Positions 1-6,345 of a DNA stretch of 23,634 nucleotides are shown piece after piece. The position numbers and the translations under genes were made by a program. The stretch covers positions 1 through 23,634 of the IMG/VR virus record IMGVR_UViG_3300036406_000608. One strand, written 5' to 3'. Source of the DNA: a virus. Position 1 is the stretch's first letter, and each line of letters starts with the position of its first letter. A model generated the notes under the pieces. It was not told the DNA's origin, did not search any database, and worked only from the letters and a program-made list of their open reading frames with translations.

Positions 1-7
1 GGGCCAT
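1..7 (-). CDS. Start of next leftward gene (probably tape measure protein), truncated by window edge
   Basis: An ATG at 7-5 on the minus strand is preceded by AAGGGG with a 5-nt spacer, and it begins two nucleotides after the stop of the frameshifted tail assembly chaperone. Only Met-Ala is visible. In siphovirus genomes the gene after the chaperone pair is almost always the tape measure protein, so the identity is inferred from position alone. Confidence 0.35.
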
Positions 8-9
8 CG

Positions 10-153
10 TCACCCCTTACGTTGAATGACGCGGCGCATAGCGTCAAGGATTTGTGGATCAGTGTGAGCCAGTTCGTTCGGGCTAATCCCGGTAGCAATC
101 GCTAGTTCAGCTATGAACCAGTGTTCGCTACCGGGTCCGAAGGGACCTCGGCT
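10..153 (-). CDS. Second reading frame of tail assembly chaperone (gpT-like, reached by -1 frameshift)
   Basis: After the first chaperone frame stops at 113-111, the -1 frame stays open from about 153 down to a TGA at 12-10. It encodes a 3-prime extension containing HWFIAELAIATGISPNEL and ending AMRRVIQRKG. This resembles the C-terminal part of gpG-gpT-type tail chaperones of actinobacteriophages, which have an aromatic start, a GISPxEL turn and a helical basic end. The -1 frame has a TGA at 156-154, so the shift must happen between there and the TAG at 113-111. Candidate slip points are GGTCCCT (147-141) and GGACCCG (138-132), where an A-site proline codon can re-pair with CCC. The fused product would chaperone the tape measure during tail assembly. 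The exact slip site is inferred. Confidence 0.65.
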   Translation of the reverse strand, partial: SRGPFGPGSEHWFIAELAIATGISPNELAHTDPQILDAMRRVIQRKG

Positions 154-389
154 TCAGAGCCCGCTTCGTAGTCCGTGACCGTGTTCAGCCACGCGTCAAA
201 ATCTTCCGACGCCTGGCCCTGGCGGTGCAGAGCGTGCCACCCCAACCACAAGAAATACTCTTCGCGCTGGTCGACGGTCGCAGCCGACATTACCGAAATG
301 CTGAACTTCCGTTCAAACATGATCCGGTCAATGGGTAGAACCTTGGCCGCGACCGTGCGACCGTCAGCGAAAGTGAACGTGATTTGCAT
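111..389 (-). CDS. Tail assembly chaperone, frame 0 (gpG-like)
   Basis: This is a 92-residue acidic protein following the tail tube gene. It starts at ATG 389 behind a strong AGGAGGGGG Shine-Dalgarno. The N-terminus (MQITFTFADGRTVAAKV) is a short beta-rich segment with a 'primary dimension' of the substrate-like kind seen in many actinophage chaperones, followed by a helical part with REEYFLWLGWHALHRQG, and an acidic tail rich in Glu, Asp and Pro where the frameshift occurs. The family coats the tape measure protein and recruits tube subunits; it is not part of the mature virion. Position between the tube gene and the presumed tape measure gene, plus the overlapping -1 frame, make this assignment good although the sequence itself is divergent. 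Confidence 0.75.
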   Translation of the reverse strand: MQITFTFADGRTVAAKVLPIDRIMFERKFSISVMSAATVDQREEYFLWLGWHALHRQGQASEDFDAWLNTVTDYEAGSEAEVPSDPVANTGS

Positions 390-407
390 TGCAACCCCCT
401 CCTAGGG

Positions 408-803
408 TTAGGCGCTGAACGTGCCGTCAGTGACGGTGCCGGAAACCTGAATGCTGATGTTCGCGGCCACGACCTCACCAACGCTCGAGGACAGCTCAAC
501 GCTCGTGACGATGCCGGAACCCGACACCTTGACGCGACCCGAAGCCGAACCGGCGGGGCCGTACTCCCACGTCTGCGACGTGCCCAGCCAACCGGCAATG
601 GTGGCGTACACGGCAGAGTCGAACATGCCAGATACCGTGATGGTGGCATCCCGAAGACCCGACACAAACGACTTCGTGGACGAACCAAAGGCGCTGGTTT
701 CGGCGGTGTCAGCGGTGCGGGAAACGCTCACGCTGTTGATGTAGGTGGACAGGTCGGTGCTGGCAACCTTGAAGTAGGTGTCCTTACCATGAACGAATGG
801 CAT
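408..803 (-). CDS. Major tail (tube) protein
   Basis: This 131-residue protein starts at ATG 803 with GGAG nine bases upstream. It is rich in Ser, Thr, Val and Ala and beta-strand-like throughout. The N-terminal FVHGKDTYFKV, the middle FVSGLRDATITVSGMFD and the C-terminal ELSSSVGEVVAANISIQVSG match the layout of siphovirus tail tube proteins of actinophages. Such subunits stack as hexameric rings to form the tail tube. It sits directly before the chaperone, the usual place for the tube gene. The upstream gene (816-1514) is a clear paralogue sharing FVH.K, TADTA and ELSSSVGEVV.AN.SIQ, so which of the two is the main tube subunit cannot be told from sequence. Confidence 0.8.
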   Translation of the reverse strand: MPFVHGKDTYFKVASTDLSTYINSVSVSRTADTAETSAFGSSTKSFVSGLRDATITVSGMFDSAVYATIAGWLGTSQTWEYGPAGSASGRVKVSGSGIVTSVELSSSVGEVVAANISIQVSGTVTDGTFSA

Positions 804-815
804 TTTTGTGTGCTC

Positions 816-1514
816 CTATCGGCGGGCGAGTGATGCGGTGAAGGTTGCGGCGGCGCCGGTGCCCGTGAGGGTCCAACTCGCCCGCAGGTAACGGTTGACC
901 GTTCCCGACACAACGACCCGCTGGGACGTGGCGCCGGTAGCGGCAGTGAAAGTGGCCAGGTCAGTCCACGTGGAATTGTTCGTGGAGTGCTGCACTTTCA
1001 CGGTCAGGGTTCCCGTGCAGGCGGGAACGTGGAGGGTGGCTAGGGCGCCATTGCTGGTGCCGGCGGCATCCGTGTGGGTGGAGCCGTTGCCGCCCGCGGT
1101 GACTTCCGCGAGGTCGTACAGGCTCACACCGGTGTCAAACTTCCCGGTGCCCTGAATGCTGACGTTGGCGCCGACGACCTCACCCACAGATGAGGACAGT
1201 TCGTAGGACACGTTGCGGCCCTCGAGGACGATGACAGGGGCGCTGACGGCGAACCCTTCGGGGGCGACGGTGACGGGGTAGCCACTGCCAGCCGCGAACG
1301 TCGCCACGACGGGCGTGTCAAACAGCGGTTCAAACAGGCCCGTGGCCGTCACGTTTGACTCTGAAAGGCCCGCCACGTAGGTGCGGTTCGCCTCAGTCAA
1401 TGCCGTGGTGTCGGCGGTGTCGGCGGTGGTGCTGGTTGTGTACCCGGTCAGGTACGCGGCCAAGGCGCTAGACCCGAATACGAAACGGCTTTCTTTTGCG
1501 TGCACGAACGTCAC
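816..1514 (-). CDS. Second tail-tube-like protein with extra C-terminal beta domain
   Basis: This 232-residue protein begins at GTG 1514, overlapping the stop of the upstream gene by 4 bp. Residues 1 to about 128 are paralogous to the following 131-aa tube protein: shared FVHAKESRFVF, STTADTADT, YVAGLSESNVTATGLFE and ELSSSVGEVVGANVSIQGTG. Residues about 129-232 are an added Thr/Ser/Ala-rich beta domain containing TLTVKVQHSTNNSTWTDL and a terminal TVNRYLRASWTLTGTG segment, a fold often appended to actinophage virion proteins and likely surface exposed. It may be the main tube subunit decorated on the outside, with the shorter copy a variant or tip protein. Paralogy is seen directly; the division of labour is inference. 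Confidence 0.75.
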   Translation of the reverse strand: MTFVHAKESRFVFGSSALAAYLTGYTTSTTADTADTTALTEANRTYVAGLSESNVTATGLFEPLFDTPVVATFAAGSGYPVTVAPEGFAVSAPVIVLEGRNVSYELSSSVGEVVGANVSIQGTGKFDTGVSLYDLAEVTAGGNGSTHTDAAGTSNGALATLHVPACTGTLTVKVQHSTNNSTWTDLATFTAATGATSQRVVVSGTVNRYLRASWTLTGTGAAATFTASLARR

Positions 1515-1918
1515 GCGATCACCTCCACAGTGAACTCAGCGCCGAGGTAGTCCACGTCGCCATACCCGTACACGCCGAGGTTTCCGGCGCTGGTCACTTG
1601 CACGGTGTCGGCGGCACCGCCCAACGTTGAATCCGACTCAATGGCCGTCTTTATGCTTTTGGTTCCGGTGCCTGACGTGTAATCGAACAGGGCCCTCTGT
1701 GCGGCCCGCTCCGAAGCTCGAGCGACCAGCACCCGAACGGTGAACGTGTAAAGGTCGGCGCCACGGGCCATGACCTCGTCAAACTCCACAGCCGTGGGCA
1801 AGCCGATGATGGCGCACGGAATGGGAACCGTGTCCAACACCTCTTCCTGCACCCGCAGTTTGTCAATGGTGCCGAGGTTGTCCGCTAGGCCGCTGATGAT
1901 GTTGGCAAGGTCGGCCAC
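1511..1918 (-). CDS. Tail terminator / tail completion protein
   Basis: This is a 135-residue protein with a GTG start at 1918, two bases after the upstream stop. It opens with a helix (LANIISGLADNLGTIDKLRVQEEV) followed by a strand-rich core with VPIPCAIIGLPTAVEFDEVM and LYTFTVRVLVARASERAAQRALFDY, and ends in a strand (YLGAEFTVEVIA). This layout of an N-terminal helix, 'P-x-A' strand and a 'R-A-Q-x-x-L' helix is common for neck proteins that cap the tail tube and join it to the head (gpU/HK97 gp10-like). Placement between the connector and the tube genes agrees. Other neck roles such as stopper cannot be excluded. Confidence 0.6.
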   Translation of the reverse strand: MADLANIISGLADNLGTIDKLRVQEEVLDTVPIPCAIIGLPTAVEFDEVMARGADLYTFTVRVLVARASERAAQRALFDYTSGTGTKSIKTAIESDSTLGGAADTVQVTSAGNLGVYGYGDVDYLGAEFTVEVIA

Positions 1919-1920
1919 GG

Positions 1921-2520
1921 CTACGCGATCCCGAAACGCCGGAACGGTTCACACAGCTGGCGTGCGTCAGGGTGCAGACCACCTGGGAGGCGAATGGCGC
2001 CCATCATGTCGGCGCCACCCATGACACCTAGGGGAACGTCCCTGGACTTGAAAAGGCGCACGGTCTGCAGCACGCACGCGTCCCGAATCTGCGGGGGAAC
2101 GGTCGGCCAACCCCACACACCGGTGACGCGCACCCAACCAGGGGGAGGGGGCAACACTGTTCCTGGCTTGGCCAGCAGTGACGTGAACGGGCGTAGGGGG
2201 TTTTCGGTGTTGGCGTTCACGGGCTGCTTCAACACACTGTTGGCGCCAAGGCTTGAGAACGTTTCCGCGAAGCCTGAGTATTCGACGCCAACGTCAGTAA
2301 GGGTGACGAGGTCGTCAATCATTACCTGCTGGGAGCGTGCCCGGTACAGGCGGTTCACCGGTGCGGCTTGCGTGCCCGTCTGCCCGAAGTAGCGGTCACA
2401 GTACTGGTCAATGGCACGGGATGCGGACTCAACGACACCGGCTAGGACGAGGTCATCAACGTCGTCGGTGATGCGCAGGGCGTCTTTCACGTCCTCGAGC
2501 AAGGCGTATGTGGCGGTCAT
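1921..2520 (-). CDS. Head-tail connector (adaptor) protein, gp6-like
   Basis: The 199-residue product starts at ATG 2520, which overlaps the preceding stop as ATGA. The N-terminal half has the helical pattern of the HK97 gp6 / SPP1 gp15 adaptor family: TYALLEDVKDALRITDDVDDLVLAGVVESASRAIDQYCDRYF, where short helices carry conserved Asp, Ala and an aromatic pair. The family forms a ring beneath the portal and is the first neck component added after packaging. The C-terminal half contains a Pro-rich loop (LPPPPGWVRVTGVWGWP) and a helix (QIRDACVLQTVRLFKSRD) that fits the second half of the adaptor fold. Its place between capsid and tail genes supports the call. Confidence 0.8.
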   Translation of the reverse strand: MTATYALLEDVKDALRITDDVDDLVLAGVVESASRAIDQYCDRYFGQTGTQAAPVNRLYRARSQQVMIDDLVTLTDVGVEYSGFAETFSSLGANSVLKQPVNANTENPLRPFTSLLAKPGTVLPPPPGWVRVTGVWGWPTVPPQIRDACVLQTVRLFKSRDVPLGVMGGADMMGAIRLPGGLHPDARQLCEPFRRFGIA

Positions 2521-2735
2521 GTGGCGCGTGCCGCCTTACGGGTGGCGCGTGGCCTAGCCGCTGTCTCAGGGGCCTCCACGGTCGCGGTTTCCACGACGGG
2601 GTCAGGGGTTGCCTTGGTGACGGCACCGGCACGCTTCAACTCAGCGTCCACAAGCGCGACGCGCGCGGGCTGGCCTGTGCGCACGTAATGCGCCCGCTCA
2701 CGCTGCAACGCGTCAATGTATCCCTGGTCAATCAC
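2517..2735 (-). CDS. Small basic/helical protein following the capsid gene (unknown function)
   Basis: A 72-residue protein, GTG start at 2735 with GGGAG eight bases upstream. Residues 1-36 form a charged helical segment (GYIDALQRERAHYVRTGQP followed by ARVALVDAELKRAG) of a type often found in small genes between capsid and connector in actinophages. The rest is a flexible Ala/Thr/Pro tail ending in a basic stretch (RPRATRKAARAT) that could contact nucleic acid. No enzymatic motif is visible. It is translationally coupled to the connector gene by a 4-bp overlap, so a role in head completion is plausible but not shown. Confidence 0.6.
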   Translation of the reverse strand: MIDQGYIDALQRERAHYVRTGQPARVALVDAELKRAGAVTKATPDPVVETATVEAPETAARPRATRKAARAT

Positions 2736-2763
2736 GTGGGTTCTCCCATGGTCGGGGGGTGGT

Positions 2764-2802
2764 GTCCCCCGCCCGTGAGGGGGTTGTACACGGGCGGGGG
2801 AC
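2764..2802 (-). terminator. Perfect 14-bp hairpin between capsid and connector genes
   Basis: Arms 2764-2777 and 2789-2802 are exact reverse complements (GTCCCCCGCCCGTG / CACGGGCGGGGGAC) around an 11-nt loop. It lies 28 nt downstream of the capsid stop codon. There is no U-run after it, so it may act as a partial terminator or an RNA-stabilising 3-prime end that sets capsid mRNA above connector mRNA. It is seen directly; the function is inferred. Confidence 0.6.
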
Positions 2803-2829
2803 AGTCCACGGGGTTGTGACGGCTACCTA

Positions 2830-4137
2830 CTAGAAGGTGGGCGCCACGTTGCCGGTGCCGTTGATAACGGCCACGGACTTGTTGTAACGCTCGGTTGCAA
2901 GCGCCACGTAGTTGTACATGCGAACCAGCACGGAACCCTGGTTGGCGTACGTCTCGCGGAAGACCTCCGCGCGGGGCGCACCCTCGAACAGGATGCTGTC
3001 CTCGGGACGGAACACCAAGACGGGGTCCTGGTTGGTGCCGGTGCCGAGGTTCGTGGGGACCAGGGACGACACGTACACGTCCACGCCCTGAATGGTGCCA
3101 ACGAAACCGGAAGCGGCGACGTTGTCGAGCGTGCCCGTGCCGTTGAACCGGCCATTGGCGGCGGGCACAACCAGCGGGCGGTTGGTGCTGTCAAGCGCGG
3201 TGAGGAACCACGCCCAACGGCGCGGGTGCATGACGATGGCCGAAGGCGCGGCGAAACGCTGCGTGTGAATCTGCTGAATAGCGTCAGCAATCTTCGGGTA
3301 CATCTCAGCAACCGTGGGGGTGCTGTCGGTGTACGTCACGTCAATCTTGGACGGGACGTTGAGCAGGCCACGCTTGCCAGCCGCATCCGAGGTGAGCACG
3401 AACGACTCAAGGGCGCGGGCGTAGTCGGCGGCCAGGTCCGAAATGATTACCTGATCCATGCCACCGGCAATGGGGGACTGCTCGAGCAGCTGCAGGCTGA
3501 TGACCTGAATGCCGCCGAGGGTGTGAACAGCCGACGTGGCCGAAGCGGTCACAATGTCGGTGTTCTGGAAACCGGAGTTCTGCGACGACTGCGCAGCAAC
3601 CTCAGTACCCGTGGTGATCTTCGGAAGCGAAATGCTGTCCGTGCCAGCCGGAAGGGCCTGGTTCGGGAGCAGGTCAGCGGCAACGCGGGACGCACGCGCC
3701 AGGCGCACGTACTCGTCCACGAGCCACAGCGGCGGCACGAACTCGCCACCAGAAGTGTCCGTGGTGTTGATGGCGCGAACCTCACGGTCATTGCGCACGA
3801 GGCGGTCCGTGGCGTCACGGTCGCCACGAAGCTGCGCGGCGGCGAGGTCACGGAAGTACGACGTGTCGCCATTCTTGCGGTAGGTGGCCGGCTCCGAAGT
3901 GACCTGCACGGATGCAGTCATCGGGGCAGCGGCAACGGAACGGGACTGGGCATCAGCAAGCGCGTCAATCTCCGACACGCGAACCTCAAGGGCGTCGGCG
4001 GCCTCACGGGCCTCCTTCACCACTGTCAGCTCGTCGTCAGTGATGTCACGGGCCTCAACCTCAGCCGCCTCAACGACGGCCTTGGCCTCAGCCAGCTTCG
4101 CGTCACGCTGCGCAACAAGAGAGTCACGAAGGGACAA
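2830..4137 (-). CDS. Major capsid protein, HK97 fold, with N-terminal delta domain
   Basis: The 435-residue protein begins at a TTG codon (4137) with AGGAG five bases upstream; no in-frame ATG fits. Residues 1 to about 70 are a highly charged coiled-coil (KLAEAKAVVEAAEVEARDI and KEAREAADALEVRVSEIDAL), the internal scaffolding or delta domain of HK97-type capsids. The mature shell domain follows from about residue 100, with FVPPLWLVDEYVRLARASRV, a long central region with AIVMHPRRWAWFL, a loop NGRFNGTGTLDN, and the C-terminal strand-turn elements VLVFRPEDSILFEGAPRAEV and VRMYNYVALATERY typical of phage capsids. The delta domain is expected to be removed by the protease encoded just upstream. 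Length and context (protease, then capsid) are typical. Confidence 0.95.
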   Translation of the reverse strand: MSLRDSLVAQRDAKLAEAKAVVEAAEVEARDITDDELTVVKEAREAADALEVRVSEIDALADAQSRSVAAAPMTASVQVTSEPATYRKNGDTSYFRDLAAAQLRGDRDATDRLVRNDREVRAINTTDTSGGEFVPPLWLVDEYVRLARASRVAADLLPNQALPAGTDSISLPKITTGTEVAAQSSQNSGFQNTDIVTASATSAVHTLGGIQVISLQLLEQSPIAGGMDQVIISDLAADYARALESFVLTSDAAGKRGLLNVPSKIDVTYTDSTPTVAEMYPKIADAIQQIHTQRFAAPSAIVMHPRRWAWFLTALDSTNRPLVVPAANGRFNGTGTLDNVAASGFVGTIQGVDVYVSSLVPTNLGTGTNQDPVLVFRPEDSILFEGAPRAEVFRETYANQGSVLVRMYNYVALATERYNKSVAVINGTGNVAPTF

Positions 4138-4246
4138 AGCATCTCCTAGGGAGTGTGATGGGTAAGGGAAGGGGTCGTGAGGTGGTGACCGTGTCGGGGT
4201 GGATCAAACCTCGACGGGTTCCGGCGTCACGTTGTGCCTGCGTGGA

Positions 4247-4981
4247 TCAGCGCAGGTACAGGGCACGCGCAATGTCAATGCGGCGTGCGGCCCGCGGCTC
4301 AGTGGCCTCGGGAGTTTCGGTGGTGGGGGAGGCGGGCAGTGCGTCCTCTACCGGTTCGGTGACATCGTCAGCCACGTCGTCGTGGTCGTCGTCGTCGTCC
4401 GTGATGTTGACTTCAAGGCTGAGGCTGAGGGCACGCATGATGGTGTCCCTAGCCTCAGGGGTCACGGCGCCGGAACGGACCTCTGCCAGTGCGGCCTCAA
4501 GGCTGTTCAACTCAACAGAAGTGGCTTCATACCATGGGTAGGTGACTATGGAACAGTCCATTAGTTTGCACTCGAGGATTTCCCGCAGCTTCGTTTCAGG
4601 GTCGTAGTTCTCGCGCACCGGAACGAAAGCAAAACTGCACTGGTCAATGTCGGCACGTGCCATGGCGCTGACAAGTTCCTGCACTGTCGGGTTGCTCATG
4701 TCAAGGTTCGGGGCCTCCATGTACAGGCCGCGCTCATCCACGGTCAACATGAGAGTGCCAGACTTTGTGCGGGCAATCGGCACACCGTCATGGTTGACGA
4801 GCAGGCGCACGTCTGCACGCTCGGCAAGGGTCTTGGTGAACGCGCTTGACCGGATCACCTCACCGTGTGACGGCGTATCAAATAGGGCCGCGTATCCGCA
4901 CAAACCCACGGTGCCGTCATGCTCCTGGCGAATCTCCCAGCCGGCTTCAACTGCCCGCCGCTGTAGTGTGCGTTCCGTCAT
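4247..4981 (-). CDS. Prohead (capsid maturation) serine protease, HK97/S78 family
   Basis: A 244-residue protein, ATG 4981, overlapping the portal stop as ATGA. The protease domain covers residues about 10-160: GLCGYAALFDTPSH, the catalytic His 64 in LLVNHDG, the catalytic Ser 116 in QCSFAFVP, and the acidic partner near Glu 137 in LREILECKLMDCSIVTYPWY. This matches the herpesvirus-assemblin-like phage protease family that cleaves the capsid delta domain. The C-terminal part (about 195-244) is a disordered acidic tail including NITDDDDDHDDVADDV, encoded by a GTC/GAC trinucleotide run at about 4376-4400. The last residues are basic. It stands between portal and capsid, the canonical order. Confidence 0.93.
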   Translation of the reverse strand: MTERTLQRRAVEAGWEIRQEHDGTVGLCGYAALFDTPSHGEVIRSSAFTKTLAERADVRLLVNHDGVPIARTKSGTLMLTVDERGLYMEAPNLDMSNPTVQELVSAMARADIDQCSFAFVPVRENYDPETKLREILECKLMDCSIVTYPWYEATSVELNSLEAALAEVRSGAVTPEARDTIMRALSLSLEVNITDDDDDHDDVADDVTEPVEDALPASPTTETPEATEPRAARRIDIARALYLR

Positions 4982-6186
4982 TCGTTTTCGCTTCCGTTCG
5001 GACCCCCAGGCGTTGCCACATCGGGAAGAGGCGGCAAGTTCTCTAGCGCCCGCATTTCATCTGTGGTGAGTAGCGGACGGCCCGTGGCCTGCTGAATCTG
5101 CGCAGCCACGGCATACGTTTGGTAACGCGTCTGAATGTCGGACCTGAGAATGGCCCCGGTCTTGAACTTCACGAACTCAGGACGGGGCAGAAGCGAAGTC
5201 ATGGCCTCTTCCACGCGATGCTGCCACGGCCCAATACCAAACGCGAGGAAGTCACTCACTCGAGATTCACGGTTTTCATAGGTGACGGTGGACCCTGAAC
5301 CGGAAGACACACCCAACATGGTGGGGTCAATCCCGTACACACGGCACACCTGTTCCGCGCTCCATCGTTGGGCGTCAATGAACTGAGACTCATTTGGCGC
5401 CACTTGGATTTGCTCATACTTGACACCCGCCCCCAGCACCGCCGGTTCACGACGACCCTTCACGGCCTGCATGAAACGTGCCTTGACGGTGGAGGCTTGC
5501 TCTTCGGTGACGGGCTGGTCCGTGGTCAGAATCGCCGCCGGCACCCCACCCTCACCGAACCACTGAGCCCCAAACTTTTCAGCCCCGAGGCCCTGCCCAA
5601 TGGACTGCTTCGCATACTCAATGGGGGACAAGCCCACGAACCCACCAGGCAGCAGCAAACCGGGAACGTGCCAAATGTCGCCCAACGGCCACCGCTCATG
5701 CACGGCGCGTTCCCCACCAACGGTGATGTAGTAGACGACCCTGCCCGTGGACTTGTCCAACTCGGGGCGAACAATCTCAGGGTTTATCAGCTCGATGCGC
5801 TTAGGCACCCCATCGGCGCCGTACTCCGTGACCTGCCCGTACGCGTTGCCCCGCAACAACAGGGACGTGAGGACCGCTTCCACCCACGCGGAACGGGGCA
5901 CCAGCGCGGACGGCGAAGTCAACAGGTCAGGCGCCTCACCCACCGGCCTAGCAATGTTGCCGTCATAGCGCACAGCCTCAAGCGGCATCTGCCCCAACGT
6001 GCCCGAAATAAGCCGAATACACGCCCACACAGCTGCGTGACGCAACGCGGAATCCGTAGTCAACGGCACACCCGCATACGTGGACGAACCAGGCTGCTGC
6101 GAGTTCACAGGGAACGGCGGCACCCCACCCCACGCCACATCGGAACGAACCTCACGCGCCGTGGCAATGCGTCGAATCAGGCTCAT
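4978..6186 (-). CDS. Portal protein, HK97 family
   Basis: A 402-residue protein starting at ATG 6186 (ATGA overlap with the upstream small membrane protein gene). It shows the classical HK97-portal pattern: ALRHAAVWACIRLISGTLGQMP near the N-terminus, then LLLRGNAYGQV, LINPEIVRPELD, IWHVPGLL and GLSPIEYAKQSIGQGLGAEKFGAQWF, and the C-terminal clip/stem region with AQRWSAEQVCRVYGIDPTMLG and TYENRESRVSDFLAFGIGPW. The dodecameric ring forms the DNA gate at the capsid vertex and docks the terminase. The C-terminus is short with a Pro-rich tail. Length is at the usual ~400-450 residues. Confidence 0.95.
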   Translation of the reverse strand: MSLIRRIATAREVRSDVAWGGVPPFPVNSQQPGSSTYAGVPLTTDSALRHAAVWACIRLISGTLGQMPLEAVRYDGNIARPVGEAPDLLTSPSALVPRSAWVEAVLTSLLLRGNAYGQVTEYGADGVPKRIELINPEIVRPELDKSTGRVVYYITVGGERAVHERWPLGDIWHVPGLLLPGGFVGLSPIEYAKQSIGQGLGAEKFGAQWFGEGGVPAAILTTDQPVTEEQASTVKARFMQAVKGRREPAVLGAGVKYEQIQVAPNESQFIDAQRWSAEQVCRVYGIDPTMLGVSSGSGSTVTYENRESRVSDFLAFGIGPWQHRVEEAMTSLLPRPEFVKFKTGAILRSDIQTRYQTYAVAAQIQQATGRPLLTTDEMRALENLPPLPDVATPGGPNGSENE

Positions 6187-6335
6187 TCGCTGTTGTCCTC
6201 ACGCTCAGAAAGCCAAGAAATGCCGATGAGCCCCAGGCCCGCGACAACAAACCCCGCCACCGTTGACCACAGGAACGCGCCCGTAGCAATCAGCACAATG
6301 CCCGCCGCGTCCAACAGGAACGGAGTCCGAGGCAT
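6183..6335 (-). CDS. Small membrane protein between terminase and portal
   Basis: A 50-residue protein starting at ATG 6335, 10 nt after the terminase stop, with GAAGGG properly placed; a longer in-frame start at 6368 would overlap the terminase and is less likely. The sequence has two closely spaced hydrophobic stretches (AAGIVLIATGAFLW and VAGFVVAGLGLIGISWL) followed by a charged tail SEREDNSE. Small membrane proteins of unknown role are common at this place in actinophage genomes. No function can be assigned. Confidence 0.6.
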   Translation of the reverse strand: MPRTPFLLDAAGIVLIATGAFLWSTVAGFVVAGLGLIGISWLSEREDNSE

Positions 6336-6345
6336 GGGGTTCCCT

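Noticed and set aside
3226-4149. 307-codon plus-strand ORF
   Set aside because: Antisense shadow of the major capsid gene; composition is low-complexity and no domain is visible.
4376-4400. GTC trinucleotide run in the protease gene
   Set aside because: It encodes a disordered Asp-rich tail; a simple repeat of this kind does not suggest regulation.
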